Positions 49,609-58,389 of a stretch of 64,000 nt of DNA are shown piece by piece. Made by a program: the position numbers and the translations under genes. This DNA is from Streptomyces tendae. GTDB lineage: Bacteria; Actinomycetota; Actinomycetes; Streptomycetales; Streptomycetaceae. The stretch is taken from NCBI RefSeq assembly GCF_014650435.1, contig NZ_BMUY01000009.1, forward strand, positions 62,001-126,000, given 5' to 3'. The notes below the pieces were generated by a model. The model was not told the origin of the DNA, ran no database searches, and saw only the letters and a program-made list of their open reading frames with translations. Positions within the stretch are counted from its first letter, which is position 1; each line of letters starts with the position of its first letter.

Positions 49609-49686
49609 GTGCCTGCGGCGCCTGTGCGGGTTCGGTGGGGGTGCGGGGTGCCTGCGGCGTCGCTGCGGGTTCGGTGGGGGTGCGCG
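49609..49686. repeat. 39-bp direct repeat, two adjacent copies
   Basis: GTGCCTGCGGCG-...-GCGGGTTCGGTGGGGGTGCG occurs at 49609-49647 and again at 49648-49686, differing at a few bases. It opens a 395-bp gap (49580-49974) between DUF202 and Nudix genes; I see no gene in the gap. Confidence 0.65.
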
Positions 49687-49723
49687 TAGCGCGGTGCGTG
49701 GGGTGGTGGGTCGGGGCCGCGCC

Positions 49724-49813
49724 GGGGGGTGTTCGTCCTCGGAACGGCGCGGAATCGGTTTTTCACAGGGGTGCGGGGCGTTGACGCGCCAACCGCTGCG
49801 GGCGAACACCCCC
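49724..49813. repeat. 90-bp element bounded by perfect 12-bp inverted repeats
   Basis: GGGGGGTGTTCG at 49724-49735 and its exact complement CGAACACCCCCC at 49802-49813, 66 bp apart. Inside, GGCGCG...CGCGCC form a nested weaker pair. No flanking target duplication is visible and no gene fits in it. It could be a long RNA stem, a protein-binding site or a small miniature element. Confidence 0.65.
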
Positions 49814-49853
49814 CGACACGTCCCCTCCTCGCCGTACGCGGCTCCCCGCTCCG

Positions 49854-49912
49854 GAACTGCGGGCTGTCGTCCCGCCGCCGTAGCTGCGGGCAGTCGTGCC
49901 GCTGGGGCGGCA
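49854..49912. repeat. Dispersed repeat pair ARCTGCGGGCNGTCGT with a small hairpin
   Basis: AACTGCGGGCTGTCGTCCCGC (49854) and AGCTGCGGGCAGTCGTGCCGC (49881), 27 bp apart, then a GTGCCG...CGGCAC stem at 49895-49912. I know this GCTGCGGGCAGTCGTGCCG motif as a frequent Streptomyces intergenic repeat. Confidence 0.6.
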
Positions 49913-49974
49913 CGGGTGGGCGCAGGCGGCGCCCCGTCAGCGCCGGGCCGCGCTTCCCACCCCCGCGGTCACAC

Positions 49975-50517
49975 TCACGCCGGGTCACCGCTCGCCGCCG
50001 GTCCACTCGACCCCCGCCAGGCCCGCAGCCGCGCATACGCCGACAAACCGTCCGGCACGAACTCCCACTCCCCGAGCCTCCCCTCCAGCTCCGCCTCCGG
50101 CAGGAACCCGTACCAGGCCACCTCCTCCACCTGAGGAGACACCGCCCCCGCCACCCGCACCTCGTACACCGCCGACCACCAGGTCCGCCCGGCCCCGTCG
50201 TCGTACAGGAACTTGAACAGGAACTCCGGCCGCGGCAGCCCGCTCGCCCCCAGCTCCTCCTCCGCCTCCCGCAGCGCCGCGTCGTCGTAGGACTCGCCCG
50301 CACCCACCACCCCGCCGACGAACATGTCGTACAGCGCGGGAAACACCAGCTTCGTCGCCGTGCGGCGGTGGACGAAGACCCGGCCCTCCGGGTCCCGGGC
50401 CCACACGAACACGCACCGGTGCCGCAGCCCCCGCGCGTACGCGTCGCCCCGCCGGGCCTGCCCGACGACGCGGTCGTTCTCGTCGACGATGTCGAGGATC
50501 TCGTCAGCAGAGCTCAT
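49975..50517 (-). CDS. Nudix hydrolase
   Basis: 180 residues from ATG 50517. Complete Nudix box: GGVVGAGESYDDAALREAEEELGASG (GX5EX7REUXEEXGU), preceded by VFVWARDPEGRVFVHRRTATKLVFPALYDMF typical of the YfcD/isopentenyl-diphosphate-isomerase-like branch. Hydrolyses a nucleoside diphosphate linked to some group. The C-terminus runs into repeat DNA; the domain ends before it. Confidence 0.88.
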   Translation of the reverse strand: MSSADEILDIVDENDRVVGQARRGDAYARGLRHRCVFVWARDPEGRVFVHRRTATKLVFPALYDMFVGGVVGAGESYDDAALREAEEELGASGLPRPEFLFKFLYDDGAGRTWWSAVYEVRVAGAVSPQVEEVAWYGFLPEAELEGRLGEWEFVPDGLSAYARLRAWRGSSGPAASGDPA

Positions 50518-50548
50518 GCGCCCATCCAAGCAGCAGCAGCCGACGGCC

Positions 50549-51442
50549 TCAGCTCCGCTCCAGCGCCCGTTCGCGCCCGCTCTCCCCCGTGCCCTGCGGC
50601 ATCGCCGGATGCATGCCCAGCAGGACGATGCCCGCCACGACCGCCGCGAGGCCGCCCGCCTGCCACGCGAGCGCCCCGGTGTCGGTGTGCAGCCGGTCGC
50701 CGAGGAAGCCGACCCCGCAGGCGATGCCCGCGAGCGGCTGGGCCGCCGTCAGCGCGGGCAGCGACCTGCGCAGCGGCGCCGTCTCGAAGGCGCTCTGGAC
50801 CAGGACCAGGCCCGTGACGCCGAGCACCACCACGGCGTACGGCTGCCAGCCCGTCAGCAGTTCCGCGAGGCCGCCCGCCGAGAAGCGCCGGCCGCTCACC
50901 CGGGTCAAAGCGTCCTGAACCCCGTAGAGGAGGCCGGCGGCCAGGGCCAGCAGCGTCGGGCCCCAGGTCAGCCGCAGGCGGCCGGCGCACAGCGTGAGCA
51001 GGAGGGCCAGGCCCAGCATCACGCCGACGATCAGCCAGTGCCGCAGCGGGTCGGTCACCGCACTGCCCCCGCGCGGCTCGCCCGCCAGGATGAACGCGGT
51101 CACCCCGCCCGCGAGCAGCGCGAGGCCGGCCCAGCCCTGGCGGCCCAGCGGCTGCCGGGTCTGGAAGCGGGAGAGGGCGAGGGCGAAGAGGAGGTTCGTT
51201 GCCAGGAGGGGCTCGACTAGGGTCAGTTCGCCGCCGCCCAGCGCGATCGCGCCGAGGACCATACCGGCCACCATCAGGCCCATGCCGGCCAGCCAGCGCG
51301 GCACCCGCACCAGGTCGAGCAGCAGGCGGGGCGAGAGAAAGTCGCCCAGCGGGGCGCGCTCGGCCGCGTTCTGCTGGAGGACGAAACCGAAACCCAGACA
51401 GCACGCGGCGCACACGGCGAGAACCAGAACGAGAACCGACAC
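50549..51442 (-). CDS. DMT/EamA-like integral membrane protein
   Basis: 297 residues from GTG 51442, preceded by CGAGGT at moderate distance; a longer GTG start at 51472 has no ribosome-binding site. About nine helices (VLVLVLAVCAACCLGFGFVL; LAGMGLMVAGMVLGAIALGG; VEPLLATNLLFALALS and so on). Begins 32 bp upstream of the Nudix gene start on the same strand. Role in transport unknown. Confidence 0.82.
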   Translation of the reverse strand: MSVLVLVLAVCAACCLGFGFVLQQNAAERAPLGDFLSPRLLLDLVRVPRWLAGMGLMVAGMVLGAIALGGGELTLVEPLLATNLLFALALSRFQTRQPLGRQGWAGLALLAGGVTAFILAGEPRGGSAVTDPLRHWLIVGVMLGLALLLTLCAGRLRLTWGPTLLALAAGLLYGVQDALTRVSGRRFSAGGLAELLTGWQPYAVVVLGVTGLVLVQSAFETAPLRRSLPALTAAQPLAGIACGVGFLGDRLHTDTGALAWQAGGLAAVVAGIVLLGMHPAMPQGTGESGRERALERS

Positions 51443-51656
51443 GCTGCGTACCTCGATCGTCAGTCGGGTCACGGGGGCGTCGGGGACGACACTAACGGGG
51501 GTGGGGGACAGGCGCCGGGCGAGAGGCGCATTCGGGGTGTGGAAGGAGGGGTGATCAAGAGCAAGTTCCCCTGGAGTCACGGTTGTTGACGCGTGTAACG
51601 AGTTGATTCCTCTTGACGTCAAGCCTTGGCTGCCGGTTTGCTGTGCGTGATCAGTT

Positions 51657-51684
51657 CATGGCAATCCGGTCATGGCAATCCGGC
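51657..51684. repeat. 14-bp tandem duplication CATGGCAATCCGG-Y
   Basis: CATGGCAATCCGGT followed at once by CATGGCAATCCGGC. It lies before the start I chose for the next gene, and contributes to an extended in-frame start (ATG 51658) that has no ribosome-binding site. Confidence 0.7.
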
Positions 51685-51723
51685 TACGACGACCCAGCGC
51701 GTCGCGTGAGGAAGTTTCCCGCG

Positions 51724-52674
51724 GTGTCCCCACCCCCGCCTCCCCTCGGCCGTGGCCGCAAACGCGCGGCCCAGGCCTTCGACGAGGCCCTCGACGACGC
51801 CGAACTCACCGCCGTGCGTGCGGCGTTGGCCCAGGGGCGCTGGCAGTCCGTCCGCTCGCTGCTGGTCCACACGGGTGACGACTGGGACCGCCGGGGGCAC
51901 CGGGTGTCGGTGCTCGCCAAGGAGTCCCACTGCGCCCCCTGGGCCCGCGAGTGGCTGCTGGCCGAGCCCGACTCCGCCGACGCCTCGGTGCTGCTCGCCC
52001 TCGCCCTGGTCCACCGCGCCCTGCGGGGCAAGGAGAAGCCCGCCCGGGTCCGCGAGGCGTGCCGGGACGCCGCCGCCCTCGTGCCGGACGACCCCACGCC
52101 CTGGCTCGGCCTCCTCATGCTGGAACGCTCCCTGGGCGCGGACGAGGACGTCATCCGCGTCTTCGACGAGGTGCGCGGACGGTACGCCGACCACCACCAC
52201 GCCCATCACCTGATGGTGGCCCGGCTCGCCGAGCGCGGCGGCGACGGCGGCGCCGACCCGCTGCACGAGGTGTACGACTTCGCCAACTGGGCCGCCGAGC
52301 AGGCCCCCGCCGACTCCCCGCTGGCCATCCTCCCGGTCGTCGCGCACGCCGAGCGCTACCGCGTGCTGGCCGCCGCCGGACACGAGTCCCCCGACCCGAG
52401 CGCCTCGGGCCACTGGGTGGGCCGGCGCGCCCGGCTGGTGATGAAGGCGGCCTTCGACTGGTGGCTCGAGTGGGAGCAGGACGGCCATCCGCGCCGGCTG
52501 ATCGACCTCAACTTCCTCGCCCACGCCAAGTCCTGCGAGGGCCGCGGCGCCGAGGCCGCCGCCCTGTTCCACCGCATCGGCGAGCACGCCACGCCGGCCC
52601 CGTGGTCGTACCCGGACCGCGACGCGTTCGCCGCCTTCCGCGCCGCCCGCGCGGGCGCGCTCGGCACCGGCTGA
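51724..52674 (+). CDS. Conserved hypothetical, helical-repeat-like
   Basis: 316 residues from GTG 51724, GAGGAAG upstream. Begins SPPPPPLGRGRKRAAQAFDEALDDAELTAVRAAL. Alternating helices (RGHRVSVLAKESHCAPWAREWLLAEP; LLALALVHRALRGKEKPARVREACRDAAALVPDDPTPWLGLLMLERSLG) suggest a TPR-like solenoid. In-frame ATG 51658 is an alternative start. Located before an amino acid permease, 53 bp apart. I do not know its function. Confidence 0.75.
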   Translation: MSPPPPPLGRGRKRAAQAFDEALDDAELTAVRAALAQGRWQSVRSLLVHTGDDWDRRGHRVSVLAKESHCAPWAREWLLAEPDSADASVLLALALVHRALRGKEKPARVREACRDAAALVPDDPTPWLGLLMLERSLGADEDVIRVFDEVRGRYADHHHAHHLMVARLAERGGDGGADPLHEVYDFANWAAEQAPADSPLAILPVVAHAERYRVLAAAGHESPDPSASGHWVGRRARLVMKAAFDWWLEWEQDGHPRRLIDLNFLAHAKSCEGRGAEAAALFHRIGEHATPAPWSYPDRDAFAAFRAARAGALGTG

Positions 52675-52727
52675 CCCGCCCGAAAGACCCGACGCACACC
52701 ACCCACACGAGAGAAGGACGTCCTGCG

Positions 52728-54266
52728 ATGACCACGGGCAGTTCGAGCAAGAGCAGAACCGCGAGCGGTGGCGCCATCAGCACCTTCAAGGGCGAGGAGC
52801 GCGCCCTGCGCGCCGACCGGCTGGGCACGGGTGGACTGCTCCTGTCCGTGCTCGCCGCCACCGCCCCGCTGATGGTGGTCGCGGGCGTGATGCCCACCAC
52901 CTTCGCGGTCATGGGCATCGTCGGACAGCCCCTCCTCTTCGTGCTGCTGGGCGTGGTGCTGATCCTCTTCAGCATCGGGTACGCCGAGATGAGCAGGCAC
53001 GTCCACAACGCGGGCGCCTTCTACGCCTACATCTCCCGCGGGCTCGGCGGCACCGCCGGCGCGGGCGCCGCCCTGGTCGCGCTGGTCGCCTACAACGCCC
53101 TCCAGGTCGGTATCTACGGCATCTTCGGCTTCGAGGTCTCCGGCCTGCTGTCCACCTACGCCGACCTCGACGTGGCCTGGTGGATCCCCGCGCTCCTTGC
53201 GGTCCTCGCGGTCGGTGCGCTGGGCTGGCTGAAGATCGACGTCAACGCGCGCGTACTGGGCGTCCTGCTGCTCATCGAGGTGGTGCTGGTGGTGGTGTTC
53301 GACATCGCCGCCGTCTCCGACCCGGGGGCGCAGGGGCTGTCGCTGCACGCCTTCAACCCGGACACCCTGACCGGCGCCGGGGTCGGCACCGCGCTCTGCT
53401 TCTGCATCGCCGCCTTCCTCGGCTTCGAGCAGGCGCCGGTGTACGCCGAGGAGACCAGCCGGCCCCATGTGCTCGTTCCGCGTGTCATGTTCCTGGCGGT
53501 CGGTGGGGTCGCCGTCTTCTTCGCGCTCAGCAGCTGGGCCCTGACCGTGGCCACCGGCCCCGACAAGATCGTCGGTACCGCGCAGGAGCAGAGCGCCGGA
53601 CTGCTGTTCTTCCTGACCGAGTCACGGCTCGGCGACACCTTCACCGACGTGCTGCACGTCCTGTTCGTCACCGGGATGTTCGCCGCGCTGCTGAGCTTCC
53701 ACAACGTCGTCGCCCGGTACGCGTTCGCCATGGGACGCGAGGGACTGCTGCCCGCCGCCTTCGGGCGGACCAGCGGCACCAGCGGCGCGCCGGGCACCGG
53801 CTCGCTGCTCCAGACCGCCGTGTCCGCGGTCGTCGTCATCGGCTTCGCGATCGCCGACGACAAGCCGAACGGCGACCCGACCCAGCCCGTACTGCACCTG
53901 TTCACCTGGGGCGGCAACATCGGGGCCCTCGGCGTGATCGTGCTGATGGCCGCCGCCTCGTTCTCCGTCGTGGCCTTCTTCGTCCGGCGCGGCGCCGCCG
54001 GGGCCCAGGCCGTGCGCCTGGTCACCTCCACCGTCGCGGGCCTCGCCCTGCTGGTGATCGCCGGTTACACGGTCAAGGACTTCGACGTCCTGGTCGGCGC
54101 GGGCCCCGACTCCGCCCTGAGCTGGGTGCTGCCCGGCATCATCGGCCTCGCCGCGGTGGCCGGCGTGGTGCAAGGCATGATCCTGCGCTCCCGTGCCCCC
54201 GAGCGGCACGCCCGTATCGGCCAGGGCAACGAGGCGTTCCAACTGGACAAGGCCGCGTCCTCCTGA
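52728..54266 (+). CDS. APC-superfamily amino acid permease
   Basis: 512 residues, about twelve helices. Begins after a hydrophilic N-terminus (ADRLGTGGLLLSVLAATAPLMVV), with the APC motif HVHNAGAFYAYISRGLGGTAGAGAALVALVAYNALQ and the conserved IAAFLGFEQAPVYAEE helix 6. Imports an amino acid or amine. GAGAAGGA before the ATG. Ends before a strong hairpin. Confidence 0.9.
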   Translation: MTTGSSSKSRTASGGAISTFKGEERALRADRLGTGGLLLSVLAATAPLMVVAGVMPTTFAVMGIVGQPLLFVLLGVVLILFSIGYAEMSRHVHNAGAFYAYISRGLGGTAGAGAALVALVAYNALQVGIYGIFGFEVSGLLSTYADLDVAWWIPALLAVLAVGALGWLKIDVNARVLGVLLLIEVVLVVVFDIAAVSDPGAQGLSLHAFNPDTLTGAGVGTALCFCIAAFLGFEQAPVYAEETSRPHVLVPRVMFLAVGGVAVFFALSSWALTVATGPDKIVGTAQEQSAGLLFFLTESRLGDTFTDVLHVLFVTGMFAALLSFHNVVARYAFAMGREGLLPAAFGRTSGTSGAPGTGSLLQTAVSAVVVIGFAIADDKPNGDPTQPVLHLFTWGGNIGALGVIVLMAAASFSVVAFFVRRGAAGAQAVRLVTSTVAGLALLVIAGYTVKDFDVLVGAGPDSALSWVLPGIIGLAAVAGVVQGMILRSRAPERHARIGQGNEAFQLDKAASS

Positions 54267-54285
54267 CGACGGGCCGGGAACGGGG

Positions 54286-54326
54286 GAGGGGCCGGGACGC
54301 CGCCGTGTGCGGGTTCCCGGCCCCTC
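54286..54326. terminator. Terminator between permease and idonate operon
   Basis: Perfect 12-bp stem GAGGGGCCGGGA / TCCCGGCCCCTC with a 17-base loop, between convergent genes. Confidence 0.8.
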
Positions 54327-54368
54327 GCCGCGCTCCGACGCTCCGGCGCGCTCAGCCGCCGGGCAGGC

Positions 54369-55430
54369 TCAGGCGGCCGGAGCCGCGCCGAAGTCCAGCA
54401 GCACCTTGCAGGACCTGCTCCGGTCCGCGGCCAGTTCGAACGCCGAAGCCGCGTCCCGAACCGGTATCACCGCGCCGACCAGAGCGTCGAACGCGGGCTC
54501 GGCCGCCAGCAGGAGCAGCGCGTCGTCGAACTCGCCGTCGAAGCGGAACGCGCCGCGCAGCTCGATCTCCCGGCTCACCAGCAGGTTCCCCGCGAAGGGG
54601 CTCTGCCCCGGGGGCAGCATGCCGAGCTGGACGACCACACCGCCGCGCCGCACCAGCCGCAGACAGGTGTCGAGACCCGCGGCCACCCCGGAGGCCTCGA
54701 TCGCCGCGTCCACCTCCACCGGCCAACCCGAGTCGCCCGGGTCGTCCGCCCGTACCAGGGTGTCGGCGCCGACGGCCCGCGCGTACTCCAGGGCCGCCGG
54801 CAGCAGGTCCGTCACCGTCACGTGAGCCGCGCCCGCCGCCTTCGCCGCCGCGACCACCAGGCAGCCGATCGGCCCGGCCCCGGTCACCAGCACATGCCGG
54901 CCGACCAGGTCCCCGGCCCGGCGCACGGCGTGCAGGGCCACGGACAGCGGCTCGGCGAGGGCGCCCCGGCGCGGGTCCAGGCCGGCCGGGAGGGCGCGCA
55001 ACTGCTCGGCGGGGACGACGATCCGCGCCGCGAAGCCGCCCTGGACGTGCGGGAAGCGGGCCGCGCTGCCCAGGTACCGGGTGTCCCGGCAGACGTTGCG
55101 CCGCCCGTCCACGCACTCCGGACACACCCCGCACGGGGTCGCCGGGTGCACGGCGACGGACGTACCGGCCGCCGGCCCCGGTGTGTCCGGGGAGCCGTAC
55201 GCCACGACCGTGCCGACCACCTCGTGCCCGAGCAGCATCGGCTCCCGCAGGCGGAAGTCGCCGACGCCGCCGTGCCGCCAGTAGTGCAGGTCGGAGCCGC
55301 AGACCCCGCCGTAGCGCACGGCGACCAGCGCCTCGCCCGGACCCGGACGGGGGACGGGCACGTCCTCGACCCGCAGGTCGCCCGGCCCGTGGATCACACA
55401 GCCCGGCGCAAGGGCCTTCCCGGCGCTCAC
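54369..55430 (-). CDS. idnD: L-idonate 5-dehydrogenase (zinc MDR)
   Basis: 353 residues from GTG 55430, overlapping the upstream SDR stop by GTGA. Zinc ligands in GGVCGSDLHYWRHGGVGDF and GHEVVG; structural Cys in CGVCPECVDGRRNVC; NAD site VLVTGAGPIGCLVVAAAKAAG. GDFRLREPMLLGHE is a hallmark of the idonate/sorbitol branch. Role: oxidises L-idonate to 5-ketogluconate, in a four-gene operon with a 5-ketogluconate reductase, gluconate permease and kinase. Confidence 0.88.
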   Translation of the reverse strand: MSAGKALAPGCVIHGPGDLRVEDVPVPRPGPGEALVAVRYGGVCGSDLHYWRHGGVGDFRLREPMLLGHEVVGTVVAYGSPDTPGPAAGTSVAVHPATPCGVCPECVDGRRNVCRDTRYLGSAARFPHVQGGFAARIVVPAEQLRALPAGLDPRRGALAEPLSVALHAVRRAGDLVGRHVLVTGAGPIGCLVVAAAKAAGAAHVTVTDLLPAALEYARAVGADTLVRADDPGDSGWPVEVDAAIEASGVAAGLDTCLRLVRRGGVVVQLGMLPPGQSPFAGNLLVSREIELRGAFRFDGEFDDALLLLAAEPAFDALVGAVIPVRDAASAFELAADRSRSCKVLLDFGAAPAA

Positions 55431-56188
55431 AGGACGCTCGTCATTCCGCCGTCGACGTACAGGATCTGTCCGCCGACGAAGTCCGCGGCGGGCGAGGCCA
55501 GGAACAGCAGCCCGCCCACCAGGTCCTCCGTACGGCCCCAACGGCCCGCCGGAGTGCGGCCGCGCACCCAGGTGCTGAACTCCTCGTCCTCGACGAGCGG
55601 CCGGGTCAGCTCGGTCTCGATGTAGCCGGGACCGAGGCCGTTGACCTGGACGCCGTAGGGGCCCCAGTCGGCGCACATGCCCTTGGTGAGCATCTTCAGC
55701 GCGCCCTTGGTGGCCGCGTAGGGCGCGATGCCCGGGCGGACCACCTCGCTCTGCAGCGAGCAGATGTTCACGATCTTGCCGTGGCCGCGTTCCGTCATCC
55801 GGCGCGCGGCCTCCCGGCCCACCAGGAAGGCGCTGGTGAGATTGGTGTCCAGGACGCGGTGCCAGTCCGCGTCCGCGAACTCCAGCAGGGGCGCCCGCAG
55901 CTGCATCCCGGCGTTGTTGACCAGGATGTCGAGCGGACCCACCCGCTCCTCGACCTCCGCGATCCCGGCGGTCACGGACGGACCGTCGGTCACGTCGAAC
56001 ACCGCCGTGCGGACGTCGCCGGGGAGTCCGGCGGCGGCCTTCGCGAGGCGGTCGCCGTCGCGTCCGTTCAGGACCACCCGGCAGCCGGCCTCCGCCAGGC
56101 CCCGGGCCAGCGCCAGCCCGATGCCCCGGCTGGAGCCGGTCACCAGGGCGGTGCGGCCGCCGATGTCGAAGAGGGGGTGCGCCGTCAT
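55427..56188 (-). CDS. idnO: Gluconate 5-dehydrogenase / 5-ketogluconate reductase (SDR)
   Basis: 253 residues from ATG 56188. TGSSRGIGLALARGLAEAG; NNAGMQLRAPLLEF; catalytic PYAATKGALKML; AADFVGGQILYVDGGMTSVL. This pattern, with NICSLQSEVVRPGIAPYAATKGALKM, is typical of gluconate 5-dehydrogenase. Reduces 5-ketogluconate to gluconate, feeding gntK. Between idnD and gntP in one operon. Confidence 0.9.
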   Translation of the reverse strand: MTAHPLFDIGGRTALVTGSSRGIGLALARGLAEAGCRVVLNGRDGDRLAKAAAGLPGDVRTAVFDVTDGPSVTAGIAEVEERVGPLDILVNNAGMQLRAPLLEFADADWHRVLDTNLTSAFLVGREAARRMTERGHGKIVNICSLQSEVVRPGIAPYAATKGALKMLTKGMCADWGPYGVQVNGLGPGYIETELTRPLVEDEEFSTWVRGRTPAGRWGRTEDLVGGLLFLASPAADFVGGQILYVDGGMTSVL

Positions 56189-56234
56189 CGTCGTACTTCC
56201 GTTCCTTCTCGCTGGTGTCCCGTGCCTGGTGCGG

Positions 56235-57632
56235 CTATATGACCAGGGACAACAGCAGGACCAGCGCACCGGCGACCACTGAGATGATCGTCTCCATCAC
56301 GGACCAGGTCTTGATGGTCTGGCCGACGTTCAGCCCGAAGTACTCCTTCACCAGCCAGAAGCCGGCGTCGTTGACGTGGCTGAAGAAGAGCGAGCCGGCG
56401 CCGATGGCCAGGACCAGCAGGGCGGCGTGCGTGGTCGACATGTCGGCCGCGAGCGGCGCGACCAGACCGGCCGCCGAGACGGTCGCCACCGTCGCAGAAC
56501 CGGTCGCCAGCCGGATCACCACCGCGATCAGCCAGGCGAGCAGCAGCGCCGGGATCGACCAGTCCTTGGAGATGTCCAGGACCATCTGGCCCACGCCGGA
56601 GTCGATCAGCGTCTGCTTGAAGCCGCCGCCCGCGCCGACGATCAGCAGGATGCCGGCGATGGGCGCCAGCCCCTTCTCGACCAGGCCGGAGAGACGGTCC
56701 TTGCCGAACCCGGCGGGCCGCAGCAGCGTGAAGATGCCGACGATCACCGAGACGAGCAGGGCGATCAGCGGGTTGCCGATGACGTCGAAGGTGCGCTGCA
56801 CCACGTTCTCGGGGTCGTCGATGATGATGTCGACCAGGGCCTTGAGCAGCATCAGCACGACCGGCAGCAGGATCGTGGCCAGCGTGGCGCCGAAGCTCGG
56901 ACGCTTGTCCAGCTGCTCGGAGGCGCGCTGCGGGATCATGCGGTCGGGGGCCGGGACGTCCACCCAGCGGGCCGCGTACTTCGAGAAGACCGGACCGGCG
57001 ATGATCACGGTGGGGATCGCGATCAGCACGCCCAGCGCCAGGGTCACCCCGAGGTTGGCGTCCACCGCGTCGATGGCGACCAGCGGGCCGGGGTGCGGCG
57101 GGACCAGACCGTGCATCACGGACAGACCGGCCAGCGCCGGGATGCCGATCCGCATCAGCGAGTAGTTGCCGCGCTTGGCGACCATGAGGACGACCGGGAT
57201 CAGCAGCACGATGCCGACCTCGAAGAACAGCGGCAGTCCGATGACCGAGGCGATCAGCACCATCGTCCACGGCATCGAACGCGGGGTCGCCTTGGCGAGG
57301 ATGGTGTCCACGATCTGGTCGGCGCCGCCGGAGTCGGCGAGCATCTTGCCGAGGATCGCACCGAGGGCGATCAGGACGCCGACGCCCGCGACGGTGGAGC
57401 CGAGCCCGGCGGTGAAGCTGGTGATGACCTTGTCCAGCGGCGCCCCGGCGAACGCGCCGAGCGCCAGCGACCCGATGGTCAGCGACAGGAAGGCGTGCAG
57501 CTTGAACTTGGTGATGAGCAGGACGATGACGGCGATGCCCAGGAGCACGGCGATGCCCAGCTGGGCGTGGCCCGCCGAGGTGATCGGCTCGACGGGGTCC
57601 GCTGCCAGCATCTCGACGCTGAGTCTGGTCAC
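56235..57632 (-). CDS. gntP: GntP-family gluconate permease
   Basis: 465 residues, about twelve to fourteen helices. Family blocks: GLGSTVAGVGVLIALGAILGKMLADSGGADQIV, VIGLPLFFEVGIVLLIPVVLMVAKRG, GLVPPHPGPLVAIDAVDANLG, ATGSATVATVSAAGLVAPL and HVNDAGFWLVKEYFGL. Brings in gluconate or idonate with protons. GTG start after AAGGGAAC. Confidence 0.95.
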   Translation of the reverse strand: MTRLSVEMLAADPVEPITSAGHAQLGIAVLLGIAVIVLLITKFKLHAFLSLTIGSLALGAFAGAPLDKVITSFTAGLGSTVAGVGVLIALGAILGKMLADSGGADQIVDTILAKATPRSMPWTMVLIASVIGLPLFFEVGIVLLIPVVLMVAKRGNYSLMRIGIPALAGLSVMHGLVPPHPGPLVAIDAVDANLGVTLALGVLIAIPTVIIAGPVFSKYAARWVDVPAPDRMIPQRASEQLDKRPSFGATLATILLPVVLMLLKALVDIIIDDPENVVQRTFDVIGNPLIALLVSVIVGIFTLLRPAGFGKDRLSGLVEKGLAPIAGILLIVGAGGGFKQTLIDSGVGQMVLDISKDWSIPALLLAWLIAVVIRLATGSATVATVSAAGLVAPLAADMSTTHAALLVLAIGAGSLFFSHVNDAGFWLVKEYFGLNVGQTIKTWSVMETIISVVAGALVLLLSLVI

Positions 57633-57725
57633 GGTGGTTCCCTTGCGGTGATGGGGACTGGGGGGAGTTCGGGGCCGTGCGCGTGGAGGGCGGCACGACC
57701 CCGGGGGAGGTGGGGGGTGCGGGGG

Positions 57726-58253
57726 TTACTGGACCGGCTCGGGGAGGTCCTTCAGGGCGTCGACCGCCCGTTCGGTGATCTCCTCGGGGGTGCCGGCGAC
57801 GTCCACCGCGACTCCCGCCTCGTCCGGCTGCAGCGGCTGGAGCGTGGCGAACTGGGAGTCGAGCAGGGCCGTCGGCATGAAGTGGCCCTGCCGGTGCGAC
57901 ATCCGGTCCTCGATCAGCTCACGGCTGCCCGTGAGATGCACGAAGACGACACCGGGAGCGGCGGCCCGCAGCCGGTCGCGGTACGACCGCTTCAGCGCCG
58001 AACTGCTCACCACCCCACCGAGCCCGGCACGCCCGTGCGCCCAGCCGCCGATGGCGTCCAGCCAGGGCCAGCGGTCCTCGTCGGTGAGCGGGGTGCCGGC
58101 CGTCATCTTGGCGATGTTGGCCGGAGGGTGGAAGTCGTCGCCCTCGGCGTAGGGAACGCCGAGCCGGGCCGCGAGCAGGGGACCGATGGTGGTCTTCCCG
58201 GTGCCCGCGACGCCCATGACCACGACCACGTGGGGGGTGTGCAGTTGCTGCAT
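57726..58253 (-). CDS. gntK: Gluconokinase
   Basis: 175 residues from ATG 58253. P-loop MGVAGTGKTTIGPLLAARLG, substrate motif EGDDFHPPANIAKMTAGTPLTDEDRWPWL, then FVHLTGSRELIEDRMSHRQGHFMP. Makes 6-phosphogluconate, entering the pentose phosphate pathway. First gene of the minus-strand operon gntK-gntP-idnO-idnD, divergent from gntR. Confidence 0.95.
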   Translation of the reverse strand: MQQLHTPHVVVVMGVAGTGKTTIGPLLAARLGVPYAEGDDFHPPANIAKMTAGTPLTDEDRWPWLDAIGGWAHGRAGLGGVVSSSALKRSYRDRLRAAAPGVVFVHLTGSRELIEDRMSHRQGHFMPTALLDSQFATLQPLQPDEAGVAVDVAGTPEEITERAVDALKDLPEPVQ

Positions 58254-58337
58254 CGCACTCTCGCTGTCTGCTGTCTTCGTCGACACCTGATGTCGACGCA
58301 ACTGAAACTCATTAGTACGACAACTTCAAGAGTCTGT

Positions 58338-58349
58338 GACATATAAGTC
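58338..58349. promoter_or_regulatory. Candidate GntR operator in the gntR/gntK promoter
   Basis: GACATATAAGTC, near-palindromic, in the 136-bp AT-rich region between the divergent genes. AGTCTG direct repeats at 58331 and 58347 overlap it. I assign it to GntR by position only. Confidence 0.45.
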
Positions 58350-58389
58350 TGACTTTTTGTTCCCGTGACGTGCCCCGTACGCTGAGTGC

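Noticed and set aside
49724..49813. Insertion sequence
   Set aside because: No transposase, no target-site duplication and only 90 bp; kept as an inverted-repeat element of unknown nature.
53180..56242. 1020-codon plus-strand frame across the permease end and idonate genes
   Set aside because: Runs in other frames of well-supported genes on both strands; Arg/Pro/Ala-rich and without motifs.
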